DNA of 64,000 nucleotides, from contig CALNVZ010000008.1 in assembly GCA_940671915.1 (NCBI GenBank), positions 657,096-721,095 on the forward strand, written 5' to 3'. Below, one piece after another: positions 33,763 to 44,412 of the stretch; the stretch's first letter is position 1, and the number at the start of each line of letters is the position of its first letter. The stretch is from Paracentrotus lividus (taxonomy: Eukaryota > Echinodermata > Echinoidea > Camarodonta > Echinidae). The notes beneath the pieces were generated by a model. That model made no database searches. It saw only the letters and a list, made by a program, of their open reading frames with translations, and was not told the DNA's origin. The translations under genes were made by a program, and so were the position numbers.

Positions 33763-34539
33763 ACTTTGGTAATGACGTCAATATTTGAATATTGCAGACA
33801 GGGGGGTTGGTGATAATTGTTTTTCTTCACAATAATAGTTAGAGCAGGGTTTATTAATTCATATAAGGTCATGTGTCACATATTGGGGTAAAGTAAAATG
33901 GTGGAGGCGTTACATTTTGGAGGAAAAATTGTCACATTTTTCGCATAGCATGAAAACAAAGTACAGTTATGAGCTGTACAATGTCTCAGATTGTAGGTAA
34001 TTTATCAGGCTACGTGTCTGTGAGGTTTCAGCTTTGTCCTGTGCATAGTTTTAATACGAAGATAATTTGAGTGGGGTAATGTAGGGAGGAGGAGGATCCT
34101 AAGGTGGATGATCCTACGGTGGAGGCATGTGTTAAAGCATAGGGAATTCCCATTTTTGTTACTTTCATACTATTTGTTGCTTTGTATATTTATATCCAAT
34201 CGGTCTCATAGGTTGAGTGATATATCAATCTCTTTGGAATTTATCTGGTTTTAAATATATGTGAAATAGATTTTTCAAAAGTCATTTAATCAATTAATTA
34301 ATCAATTAAAACAAACTTCATGCACGCACAGCTCATAGACAAGGCATTGCCGGCATCAAAAATTGCAACATGCCGTTTTATAGCAATAGTTGTGTTTTTT
34401 CACCCATTTTCTTTGCATGTACGTACATACACAAATGAGTGGAAACATATCTTTTGTAATATACTTGTTGTTGTTATTGTTATTCAAATGTAAAAGACAG
34501 GATTTCTGCCAGTTTTAACTAATTTTTTCTTTTTTTTTT

Positions 34540-34800
34540 TATACACTCTGTAGCGGGGTTTGAAAAAATAATTTTGTATTGCAAGTTTATATTTTTTAGA
34601 AGCATATGGTCTTATTAACACAGTCTAAGTTGATTTATTTCAATTAATGCAAACAATAGGAAATTAAATTAATTACCATTGAAATTGTGAAACTTTTTAA
34701 ACCATTTTTTCTTGTAACACCTTGTATAGCTTTAATGACACACCCTGTACAGGCAAAAGAATATGTTAATCATCTTCTTTACCATCTCAGCTTTCAATTT
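34540..34800 (-). repeat. Dispersed repeat, inverted copy of 15916-16180
   Basis: Carries 'caccttgtatagcttta', 'ttgatttatttcaatta' and 'tatgttaatcatctt', the reverse complements of words at 15916-16180. Adjacent words 'cacaccctgtaca' and 'atacactctgta' mark its edges. Nested within E1. Confidence 0.78.
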
Positions 34801-35016
34801 ATGTATACTTTTAAACATGTTTGACTTACCATTAAGAAACTAGAGATGTTTGTTTGTGACAATGTACATTTCTACAAATGTTTGGACATGTAACGCATTT
34901 TGAACCCAATTCATGACATACGGCCATAAACAAAGATTAGACTGTGAGTCATTTTGTAATTTTATGCAAATTAGGCAAATGAGCTAAGAGTGCCCATATT
35001 ACCTGCATCTACCCTA

Positions 35017-35163
35017 CGTGGCCCCACTTATAGAATACCGGAATCTTAATACGACTTAAACACGTTAAACATGTTAAAAGCTGAAAGCCGAATGTTTCCA
35101 AAGGAAAAAAAAAAAAAAAAAAAAAATGACGCCTTATGATTGGAGAACACGCCCCACGAAGGT
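35017..35163. other. Flank of E1
   Basis: 'gtggccccacttatag' resembles 'gtggccccactatatt' at 32809, supporting insertion of E1 into an older repeat. An A-run of about 22 lies at 35106-35126. No gene. Confidence 0.45.
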
Positions 35164-36917
35164 ATTTCATATTATTGTATTGTTAATAAAATATTTGTGT
35201 TATGGGTGATTTTTAAAAAAATAAGTTGCACGCTTATTTCTTCATTGTATTTCTTAATTCAAGTGTTTTCAATTTGTTTTGTTTTAATAGAAAGCTTGTG
35301 TAAAGTGTTTAATACTGTTTTAGAAAAGAAGCATGGTAAAAGCTCGACTAATTAACCAAAATCGTTACTATTCGCATTACGATCCATTACAAAATCATAA
35401 CCGATAGTTTAAAGAAAAATGGGGAAAATACCCTGCTGGAAAGAACACAGTGTCCCACAGTGTGAAACATAATGTGAACCACAATGTGAACACACCGTTA
35501 ACACAGTATTGGACCATGGTCAGTAGGTCCAAAATCCACTTTTCTCTTCTCTACTCTTTGGGGCTATTTCATATTTTCAGGAACGGTAGATATTAGGGTA
35601 TTGATCAATAATTTCATTGTTCCCATCGCTATAAATTGAGCATTAGCTTGACATTTTTGTGGAAAGTGTAGTCACTTACCAGCCAAAATCTGGTATGATG
35701 ATGTCATGCTGAATTCCTTAATAGACCAATCATAGAACCTGTACCTGCAGGTGTCACTCATTTAGCCAATCACAGCCCTTGACCCATGTCCCTGAGCACA
35801 GCTCATCAGCAAGAATGGCATGTTGCATGCACATCACTGATGCAAAAGAAAAGATAACTTTGATTTTGGATGTAAGTTGGCAAAAATTCATCACAATTGT
35901 TCATCAATTGAAATGTACATATACCAGAGAAGGTGAATTAGTACAAAATGCCATCATTAATTTTGGATTGGAACTGATTAGGGAAGAAGAAAAGCTCAAT
36001 ATGAGTTGGATACCATCGTACATACCAGATCTACAGAAAAGAGAGAGTTTCATATTATTGTATTGTTAATAAAATATTTGTGTTATGGGTGATTTTTAAA
36101 AAAATAAGTTGCACGCTTATTTCTTCATTGTATTTCTTAATTCAAGTGTTTTCAATTTGTTTTGTTTAATAGAAAGCTTGTGTAAAGTGTTTAATACTGT
36201 TTTAGAAAAGAAGCATGGTAAAAGCTCGACTAATTAACCAAAATCGTTACTATTCGCATTACGATCCATTACAAATCATACCGATAGTTTAAAGAAAAAT
36301 GGGGAAAATACCCTGCTGGAAAGAACACAGTGTCCCACAGTGTGAAACATAATGTGAACCACAATGTGAACACACCGTTAACACAGTATTGGACCATGGT
36401 CAGTAGGTCCAAAATCCACTTTTCTCTTCTCTACTCTTTGGGGCTATTTCATATTTTCAGGAACGGTAGATATTAGGGTATTGATCAATAATTTCATTGT
36501 TCCCATCGCTATAAATTGAGCATTAGCTTGACATTTTTGTGGAAAGTGTAGTCACTTACCAGCCAAAATCTGGTATGATGATGTCATGCTGAATTCCTTA
36601 ATAGACCAATCATAGAACCTGTACCTGCAGGTGTCACTCATTTAGCCAATCACAGCCCTTGACCCATGTCCCTGAGCACAGCTCATCAGCAAGAATGGCA
36701 TGTTGCATGCACATCACTGATGCAAAAGAAAAGATAACTTTGATTTTGGATGTAAGTTGGCAAAAATTCATCACAATTGTTCATCAATTGAAATGTACAT
36801 ATACCAGAGAAGGTGAATTAGTACAAAAATGCCATCATTAATTTTGGATTGGAACTGATTAGGGAAGAAGAAAAGCTCAATATGAGTTGGATACCATCGT
36901 ACATACCAGATCTACAG
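35164..36917 (+). repeat. 880-bp tandem duplication
   Basis: Unit 1 (35164-36047) and unit 2 (36048-36917) agree almost completely. The few differences are single-base indels in runs (gttttgttttaat versus gttttgtttaat, cataaccgat versus cataccgat). The open frame at 35779-36069 in unit 1 is broken by an extra A in unit 2 near 36830. The unit ends at 'ccagatctacag' in both copies. A recent tandem duplication or an unmerged assembly overlap would both fit. Confidence 0.88.
35779..36069 (+). other. Open frame of unknown function in the duplicated unit
   Basis: 96 codons with a lysine/glutamate-rich, helix-like middle: 'DAKEKITLILDVSWQKF' and 'ELIREEEKLNMSWIPSY'. I do not recognise it. The frame is open in unit 1 and interrupted in unit 2. 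It lies just upstream of the exon candidate at 37021, so it could be an upstream exon of the same gene. Base composition resembles coding more than its surroundings do, but the evidence is thin. Confidence 0.25.
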
Positions 36918-36988
36918 TAGAATCTACATGCGATATACACAAGTGCAAGATCGAAAGGCTGAAAAGTCTGTAGCCTACCAGCTAGTGC
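36918..36988 (+). repeat. Sequence repeated on both sides of the gap
   Basis: 'tagaatctacatgcgatata' to 'ccagctagtgc' occurs here and again at 37021-37093, directly after the N run. The only difference seen is 'aaaggctg' versus 'aaagagctg'. Confidence 0.9.
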
Positions 36989-37013
36989 NNNNNNNNNNNN
37001 NNNNNNNNNNNNN
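36989..37013. other. 25-N assembly gap
   Basis: A run of exactly 25 N flanked by the same ~72 bp on both sides. This suggests contig ends that overlap but were not merged. Confidence 0.98.
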
Positions 37014-37020
37014 ATTACAG

Positions 37021-37110
37021 TAGAATCTACATGCGATATACACAAGTGCAAGATCGAAAGAGCTGAAAAGTCTGTAGCCTACCAGCTAGTGCCTGAAATC
37101 AGTGACCAAT
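37021..37110 (+). other. Candidate coding exon, gene unknown
   Basis: After 'attacag' an open frame of 29 codons (ESTCDIHKCKIERAEKSVAY, then QLVPEISDQ) ends at a consensus donor CAAT|GTAAGT (GT at 37111). The exon is 90 bp long, starting with two bases and ending with one base of split codons. The end of this exon and its donor are repeated at 44413-44435, at the start of the second 7.3-kb unit. The next candidate exon (37889) has the matching phase. I do not recognise the product. Confidence 0.38.
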
Positions 37111-37888
37111 GTAAGTAAATATTTTGTGATATGTGATTGTATTAACTTTATTATTCAGCATTAATATCTGAACTTTTCTATTAAAGGCAGAAAAAAAAAA
37201 CATAACCCCATGCCCCATGTACTGAGATCTGTGTTAGTAGTGTAGAATTTATTCTGATTTTTGTCTTAGCTCATATGTCAAGCTTTTACAGTCAACCGAG
37301 TTAGTAGTTACAGTTAGCTACATTGTAGCTTGTTTTGCTTTATATATTTTTGATGCTGCCTACCAGTATTATGAGATAATCCTGCATTATAAGGTCTGGA
37401 TTTTAATTTTAGATCCTGTTAAATGATCATAATATTCAAAGATTTATTTGTTGTTTATGTATTAAACTAAGAAAAGTTAAACAGAGCTCGAGCTTTCTGC
37501 TGTGATAGCAATACCAGCCATATTGTTAATCCATATGACACACACTATCAATATAGCGATGTTTTCTGTCAATGCATGTATTAATCCATACAAGTGTATT
37601 AATTCAATTTTTGTTGGTTGTATGTACTAAAGCCATTATGTTCGATTACGAGATAATACAAATTTTGTCATGAGTAAGAAAACATGAAAACAACCTTGTA
37701 ACTGTGAAATGTTTTGATGAATTAGATTATTGTATCCCCAAAAATTATTTCTTTAAATTAGTCAACTGGAACGGTAAGGAAGTATCATAGATATTTTTGA
37801 GGTAAAATTCTGATTTTATTATTATGGAAGGGTGGGCAAATTTTGATTATACATTTTTGTCTCTGCATGGCCTCCTTCTTTAATGCAG

Positions 37889-38030
37889 CTGATGGATGTG
37901 CTGAACAAGAAGATGTGGCTCCAAGATTAGACTCCTTGCCCAAATACAATGAACATGCCAGTGCCAAGATCGTCCCATCTAATGCCTAGATGCTGTCTCC
38001 TTTTTATGAGAAGGGCACAGAATTGTTGAT
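37889..38030 (+). other. Candidate last exon, first copy (frame broken)
   Basis: A pyrimidine-rich acceptor ending ttctttaatgcag (37888) precedes 'ctgatggatgtgctgaac'. Two single-base losses relative to the second copy (gctccaag and ctccttgccc) break the frame. See 45210. Confidence 0.3.
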
Positions 38031-38279
38031 CTTCACTTCAGAAAAAAAAGGAAGGAACATTTAGTTCGCTGTGAAACATAACAGCTTGTAAGCTAGTCAA
38101 TGCAGCCGAGATAAAGAGAGATGAAACCCTCCTTATCAACACAAGGGGGAAAGATTTAATTTGTATACTAGTTTTCTTAAGGGGGTATCTCACTGGTTGC
38201 GAACCCAGGCGAATTTAAAGAGTTTTATATATAGAGAGGATCTACCAACGTTCTTGAGAATGCGTCCCCGGAATTTTAG

Positions 38280-40379
38280 TGTGGGCACCTATGTCGTTTC
38301 GTTTGCAAGTCATGTTAATGTTTGGCAACATCTGTATATATGTTCTCCTTGATCACACGAATCAGAAAATATATGTCGCCAATTTAATTGTCCTTTTTGT
38401 GACCCAAAATGAAGGTCAAAGGACAGGCTTCATTAACATAAACATAATTTTGTTCAAATTGTGTCAAATTTGGTATCAAATTGTAGGTAATGTTATAACT
38501 AGTAATTAAGTCAATTATCATTTTTTCACCCGACCAGTCAGTTTTGAGCAATATGCACATTAGTTTATTATTGCATAATTGAATGCATAATAGAGTCAAG
38601 TTGAACGGCGATCAGAAACAACATATCCATAGACAATATTAATAAACACTTATCAAGATTAAAACGTGAATCATACTAGTCTAATATTATTGCCACTTTC
38701 TGGTGACCCTTATGACCTTGAAAATAGGTCAAAGGTCAATTTATATGATGATTAACAACCTGGAAATGGCATTAATTTGGTAAAAACCGAATTTCCTATG
38801 AACTTTGACCTTATTTCTAGGTCAAATGTGTCAACTAAAATATGTCGAACTATTTTTTGGTTGATGGCATCATGGAAAAACATATTCATGTTAGTTTCAA
38901 CAAAGTTAAGCTTTTACGACCAACAGGTCAAAGGTATAGTTCAAGAAGACGTTTTGGCCAAAGTTTTTTTGTCTTGACCTTAGTCTTATTGGGCCGTATT
39001 ACTTGAAATATGTTATTGAACACTGTTAATGTGTTCTACTTGATTCCATGACCAGGAAATGTTCGTTTTCATAGACCTTTGACCTTTAAATGAGGTGAAA
39101 AATCCAAACAATACCTAGTTTCTACTATTTCCAGGTGTTTTTAGCATCGTGTTATTTGAACTTTGACCTTAACTTGAGTCATATGTGTCAATGAAAAATA
39201 ATAGCAACGTTGATATTCTGGTTCATGGTATCAAGGGATCATGTAGAACTGTTGTTATCAAAATTATTAGTTAATAAGGCTAAACAGGACTATGATCAAG
39301 ACAGAAACTCTGGCCCTTACGTATTCCTTAAACTTTCTATATGAGTCTTGACCTTTTATTGGCCATATTAGAGCTTAATAATTTTGATAATCATAGTTAT
39401 TCTTGTTTAACTTGTTCCCATGAATCAGAATATCAATGTTGCTGTTCTCTTTCATTGACATATATGACCTCAAGTTAAGGTCAAAGTTCAAATAACGTGA
39501 CCCTAAAAAATCTGGAAATAGTAGAAACTATGTATTTTTTTGCTCTTACTTTATTCAAAGGTCATAGGTCAATGAAAACGAACATTTCTTGGTTCATGGA
39601 ATCAAGTAGAACACAAAACAGTGTTCAGTAACATATTTCAAGTAATACGGCCCAATAAGACTAAGGTCAAGACAAAAAACTTTGGCCAAAACGTCTTTCA
39701 TGAACTTTGACCTTTGACCTGTTGCTCGTATAAGCTTAACTTTGTTGGCGATTAACATGAATATGATTCCTTGATGCATCAACCAAAAAATAGAGGTCGT
39801 CATATTCTTACTTGACACATTAGACCTAGAAATAAGGTCAAAGTTTATATAAAATTCGGTATTTGCTGAATTAATGCCATTTCCAGGTTGTTAATCATCA
39901 TATAAATTGACCTTTGACCTATTTTCAAGGTCATAAGGGTCACCAGAATGTGGCAACAATATTAGACTAGTATGATTCACGTTTTAATCTTGGTTAGTTT
40001 TTATCAATATTGTCTATGGATATGTGTGTCTGATCGCCTTTCAACTTGACTCTATAATGCTTCAATTATGCATAAATAAACTAATTTGCATATTGCTCAA
40101 ATCTGACTGGTCGGGTGAAAAAAATGATAATTGACTTAATTGCTACTTATAACATTACCTACAATTTGATACCAAATTTGACACAATTTGAACAAAATTA
40201 TGTTTATGTAATGAAGCCTGACCTTTGACCTTCATTTTGGGTCACAAAAGGTCAATTAAAAAATTGGCGACATATATTTTCTGATTCGTGTGATCAAGTA
40301 GAACATATATATAGATGTTGCCAAACATTAACATGACTTGCAAACGAAACCTATATTTTCCCACATGGATGCCACACTA
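38280..40379. mobile_element. 2.1-kb foldback element rich in DR1 (AGGTCA) sites, copy 1
   Basis: The left start 'GTGTGGGCACC...GTTTCGTTTGCAAGTCATG' is mirrored at the right end (40330-40379). The arms match inward for about 1 kb to a centre near 39320. Perfect direct repeats AGGTCA-A-AGGTCA (or the reverse) stand at 38726-38738, 39708-39720, 39908-39920 and 40219-40231, with weaker ones at 38410, 38933 and 39072. AGGTCA spaced by one base is the established DR1 site for nuclear receptors such as RXR heterodimers and HNF4. No protein is encoded. Confidence 0.83.
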
Positions 40380-40399
40380 ATTTGCATACTTTCTTCTGT

Positions 40400-40680
40400 G
40401 CTGCTTTGTTAGGCAAGCACAAAGGGGTTGTCTCGTCGAATCAGAATTGCATATTTTTATTTTGTGCTGTTTTATTGGGAAAAACACAAACATGAACTGA
40501 CAAAGGAGTTATCACGTTGTAGGCCTATTAGAATGGCATGTTTTATTTTGTGATTCTTTGTTAGGCAAGCTCAATAGGGTTATAGGCCTACTGTATGATC
40601 AGGATGTTTTTTGTACTGACTTGTTAGGCAAGCACAAAGGGGTTATAATGTATGATCATGGCATTTTTCTTTTATACTGA
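40400..40680 (+). repeat. ~70-bp imperfect tandem repeats (first unit)
   Basis: Four units built around 'tttgttaggcaagcacaaaggggtt' sense words at about 40415, 40468 (diverged), 40558 and 40622, with 'atggcatgttttattttgtg' between them. The same array is at 47740-48015. Not coding. Confidence 0.7.
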
Positions 40681-40880
40681 GCGTTTTTGAAAGTAGAGGA
40701 GCTGAGCCGAAATGGGGGGGGGGCTGAACAGCCTAAACATCACAAATGCATGGTCATTTTTGCAATTTGCACAAGTTTGCTGGGAACTGAAGTGGGGGCT
40801 GAATCCCCTCCCCCCCCCCCATCCCAGCCCCGGCTCCGCGGCCCCTTCAAAGGGGGGGGGGGTAATTTCACTAGATTTTG
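40680..40880 (+). repeat. G-rich dispersed repeat (first unit)
   Basis: 'gagcgtttttgaaagtagagg', a G9 run, 'ggctgaacagcctaaa', C- and G-runs at 40808-40862. It is related to 27080-27260 on the opposite strand. Open frames across it come from the homopolymers. Confidence 0.7.
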
Positions 40881-40945
40881 AACACAACTCAATGAACAAG
40901 TCAATTTTTACTTCGTTTTTTGGTTCGTGTAGATATGTGGATGCG

Positions 40946-40980
40946 TTGTGTGTGTGTGTGGTGTGTGTGTGTGTGTATAT
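40946..40980 (+). repeat. (TG)n microsatellite
   Basis: Interrupted TG repeat, including 'gtggtg'. Confidence 0.95.
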
Positions 40981-40999
40981 GCGTGTGTGAGTGCACATT

Positions 41000-42085
41000 A
41001 TAATAGCCACGAGTCCAACGTGAGATATTGATTATCAGTTATGCATTCATGGGTGCAGAAATGAAAAACAAAATGATAAAAATAATATAGAAATGATAAT
41101 AGTAATGATAATTAAAAACAAAAATGGCTACCATCTCCATTACCCCAACGCCCGGCAAATCGTACGCCCGTAGTGAAATCTGAAGTTTAATTTGCGTTTA
41201 TTTGTTAATGACATGACCAATCGACATGATTAAAGACATTATTATTTATTTCATACATATTTTGAGAAATTATACTTTTTCATCGAGTAATTCTTATCCG
41301 ATTCAAATTTATGTTGACCCTTTCCATAATTAGTTTAGTAATATCAGTAAACCTATTTATATGTATATACAACCATTTTTACACACAGAATATATGCGCT
41401 TGCAGCCTTTGACATAAATAAATTCGCCTAGAAATTTTGAACATGTCCAAAAACTTTTTGACGAATTATTTTCAAACCAAAACACTTCCTTTATCCACAT
41501 AATTAACTAAATATCTAATGCATGCATAATTTCTATAAATTCATATCCAAAATTGTCAAATCAGTTTGATTTATGCACTAACCTAAAATCAATGACCTAG
41601 TTTTCTAACACAATTTTTTTTCTGGCTATAAAACCATGTAGTTTTACATCTATGCAATACTTTGTGTCTTTGTGTGCATTTCAAATTCAGTTGGAATTAC
41701 AGCTTGTCTTTTTCTTCAAAATGCTAGCAAGATTGCATCATTTGCAAAAAGCCAAAAATAAATTCTTTCGAACTACAGCCCTCAACGAGAAACGCCCACA
41801 TAACCATGCTGCACACGTACACAATACCTCAAATGGCGGTCAATTCAAAAGACCAAATAAACTTGCCACACATGACACAAGTTTTGCACTCATATTCTTA
41901 GCAATGACTTAACTACACAACTTTATACTTGAGAATATGAATAATGAACATTTTATGATTTAAACTCACTCTTGGGCGGCGTTGTTACTCACCGGAAAGT
42001 GTACTTTTTCGGGACATTCCGTCCCACTGGACAGAATTTTTGACTGTCTTCTTTCAGAACAATATGGCTCCTGCGACACTTAATA
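41000..42085. other. Non-coding stretch in first 7.3-kb unit
   Basis: An 86-codon frame at 41652-41912 begins 25 bp after TATAAAA (41627) and is mostly kept in the second unit (48988). It has a hydrophobic start and no recognisable domain, and the tail differs between units by indel, so I do not call it a gene. Nothing else is seen. The same holds for 48315-49420. Confidence 0.35.
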
Positions 42086-42089
42086 TGGT

Positions 42090-43130
42090 GTCTTTAAACA
42101 TCAAATAACTTTGAAAGAAAACTGTAAAATCAAATTACCGAAACTTCTGTTTCAATGAAACAATTGGAAAGATAATTTATTCCCTTTTTATTGATATCAT
42201 ATTTGTAATGATTGAGTCATGCTTCGATGCACAGATTATCAGAATATGAGGAAAAGCGAAAAGTCAAATGTTGTAAATTGCACTTTCATTGATCACTTTG
42301 AAGTTCCGCAACGCCAATTAAGACCCTGATAACTTTTGGGTATTTTATAATTTTTGATTGAATTTATACCATTGTCAAGTTAATTTATCGGTCATTTTAT
42401 TGATATCTAATTTGCCATGGTGATGTCATGCCAGGGTCCACAGAACCCGGATACCAATTGAATACAAGGCAGAGTAAAAGATAATGTCCAGTTTAAATGT
42501 TCTGTAACACAACTTTGAACCTGGATACATTTTAATATAGGTTTTAATCATTATCATTTTTTGTAGCATTGAAAAGTTCATTTATTCTTCTTTTTTAGTG
42601 ATACCCTATTTGCAATGGTAACATCATGCTTAAATGTACATAATTGACGAACATAATGCGAAGTAAAAAGTGAAAAGTTGCGAAATGCATTGTTTATTGC
42701 TCGAATTTAGTAACTCACAATAGACAATAACAATCGCATCAGGCATTCAATTTGCAACATTTCACTTCTGACTTGTCTATTATTCAGGTGTTCTGTGCAC
42801 ACGAACAATACTATTGTTGCAATTAAGGTATCACTGAAAAGAGGAATGAATGAACTTGGATGGTAAAAAAATTTGATAAAAATAATAAAAATACCTCAAA
42901 AGTAATCAGGGCCTAAAATTGAGTTTAGGAATTTCATCAAAAAAGTGCATTTTGCAACAATTTTACGTTTTACTTTTCTCCATATTTTGACATTCTGTGC
43001 ATTGAAGCATGACACAATCATTACCAATAGGATATCAATTAAAGGGGAATAAATTATCTTTCCAATAGTCTAACTATCAGAAAATTAAAGCATACCTGAA
43101 AAGTTATCCTGGCCCAAAGTCCATTTGCGG
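42090..43130. mobile_element. Foldback repeat built of ~220-bp modules, first unit
   Basis: Modules start near 'attggaaagataatttattcc' (42168), 'gttaatttatcggtcattt' (42380) and 'aagttcatttattcttc' (42577), each followed by 'ttgatatc/tgatacc' and 'catgCTT..atGCACA'. The same modules then run in the opposite direction to 'gaataaattatctttccaat' at 43045-43065. No coding potential. The pattern (modular inverted arms) is like that of 7639-8688, but the sequence differs. Confidence 0.68.
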
Positions 43131-43624
43131 AACTTTTGGTTAGGGGTTTATAACAGAAAGTTTTCAAAGTAGCCCCTAATCCGAGAGTACTGAACTCAAA
43201 AAACTAAGCAGATATCTGGTGATGAAATGATCTTCACACTGTTAAATTTGAGCGTTGAACACTGATAACCACAATATTACACTCTGAGGGGGTACATTCA
43301 GAGTGTGAAACCGAATACCACCATGTTGGCATTATGTGGAAACCATTTCACAGTTTGAAATCATCACGACACTGTTAAATTCGATCATGTTAACATAGTT
43401 GAAGATTGGACTAGTTTTGTTGCAAGTTTGGGTACACTGCAACAGTAATAGCTGCAACATAATCCTAAAGTCAAAGGTTTGTCCGCATAACGAAACACTA
43501 AAAGGGCAATGTGAGTCATCATGACTCACTAAAAAATTGAAGTTGAAGCCATGTGCAAAGATTCATGAAATAAACTCACAGTCAAATGGAGAAAAAAAAA
43601 CAAACAGACAATTAAAATATGATA

Positions 43625-43800
43625 AATTTCATTTTTCGGGGCGTGGTAGAAAACGCAAGACATACCTAGACATCATGAAATCGGATGCTGGAGTAGTTGG
43701 AACAGACGAGCTGAAGAATTGCATGCACGACAGGGATAACTGGAGGATTTCGTACTAGGTCTCGGCAGTTTAGCGACCTGGTAGGTAGGTAGGTTTGTTA
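43625..43800 (+). pseudogene. Relic of the C-terminus of a LINE reverse transcriptase
   Basis: The frame 43537-43758 ends with 'GRGRKRKTYLDIMKSD' and 'ELKNCMHDRDNWRI', matching the usual end of RTE/CR1-like LINE proteins (a GRxRxTYLD..., then an E-L-x(n)-M-x-D-R-x-x-W-R box). The stop at 43756 is followed by about 25 bp ('tctcggcagtttagcgacc') and then a (GGTA)n tail (ggtaggtaggtaggt), the microsatellite-type 3' end common in such elements. Everything upstream of the tail domain is missing, as expected from 5' truncation. Confidence 0.68.
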
Positions 43801-43932
43801 TAAACATGATGAACTCTGTACATAAAGTCAATGGAGGGAGAACAACGATACCTGACAAATGTGAAATTCGGCCTATTCCATTGATAAATTGTTAATTTTG
43901 ACATGAGATTTGGCACCATGGATATATTATAA

Positions 43933-43939
43933 TGTATAT

Positions 43940-43972
<33 letters not shown>

Positions 43973-43973
43973 C
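43933..43973. repeat. (TA)n microsatellite
   Basis: TA repeat with one AA interruption, flanked by 'ccatgg' and 'ccatgttgg'. Confidence 0.95.
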
Positions 43974-43989
43974 CATGTTGGCACATAGC

Positions 43990-44412
43990 TTCAAATTATC
44001 TCTAAAGGGCCTGTCCCACAGTAGGCGATCGTTGTGGCGACAACCTATGCATGTTAGAACCTGCCAGAATCGTGTTAGAATCGTAGGTGACCGAATATCA
44101 AATGCGTATCTACGACTCTGTCTACGATAGGCTACGACAACGACTTGCTTCCACGCAAACAATAGGCTAACAATACGTGGTTCCGATAATACAATAGCCT
44201 TGACCTCCGCGCATCTCGCGGCTCGACTTCTCTCGTCGCAGCTTAAAAATCAGCCAAATATGAACTTGATCCTTGCGACTGACACAGGCGATCGAGTGTT
44301 TTCTACCTGATGGCAGCCTGTCGCCTTTAAGTTCAGTGATAGTCCTCTCAGTCGCGCATCAAATTTGGGTCGTGAATGAATTTTTGAAAATTTCAAAAAT
44401 TGGCAGCAACTG
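43990..44412 (+). repeat. GC-richer dispersed repeat, 'cctgtcccacagtaggcgat'
   Basis: Contains repeated short inverted words around 'gtcgccacaac', 'cgaCAAC' and 'tctacgat' (for example 'tacgactctgtctacgatagg'). The copy in the second unit (51355-51762) continues to about 52100 with more of the same words ('gacaatctacgatagc', 'tgtcgcgacaaaag'). No coding sense. It may be a MITE whose right part is missing from the first unit. Confidence 0.55.

Larger units (their letters stand above)
32970..35014. mobile_element. TIR element E1 with repeated GCAGGTAATATGGGCC word
   Basis: The ends GGGTACATGCAGGTAATATG and (right, reverse complement) GGGTAGATGCAGGTAATATG are flanked by TA at 32968-32969 and 35015-35016. 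The 16-bp word GCAGGTAATATGGGCC or a close variant occurs at 32978, 32995, 33373 (GCAGGTACTATGGGAC), as an inverted pair at 33729-33762, and inverted at 34993. Outside these words the element is alignable to 52917-53898 (for example 'cctgatgtaaaaattga', 'caaggtagg', 'atgacgtca', 'caaatgagct'). No transposase frame was found. It carries a nested dispersed repeat at 34540-34800. Confidence 0.8.
37094..44412 (+). repeat. 7.3-kb tandem unit, first copy
   Basis: From 'gaaatcagtgaccaat' to 'ggcagcaactg' the sequence is repeated at 44413-51762, shifted by 7318-7350 bp. The copies agree at nearly every base. Differences are mostly 1-2 base indels in homopolymers and in the TG and TA microsatellites. 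Contents in order: exon donor, candidate last exon, DR1-rich foldback, 70-bp repeats, G-rich repeat, second foldback, RT tail relic, (TA)n, GC-richer dispersed repeat. Confidence 0.93.

Noticed and set aside
41652..41912. 86-codon frame preceded by TATAAAA, also at 48988-49248
   Set aside because: The TATA word is only 25 bp before the ATG, the C-terminus differs between units by indel, and no domain is visible.
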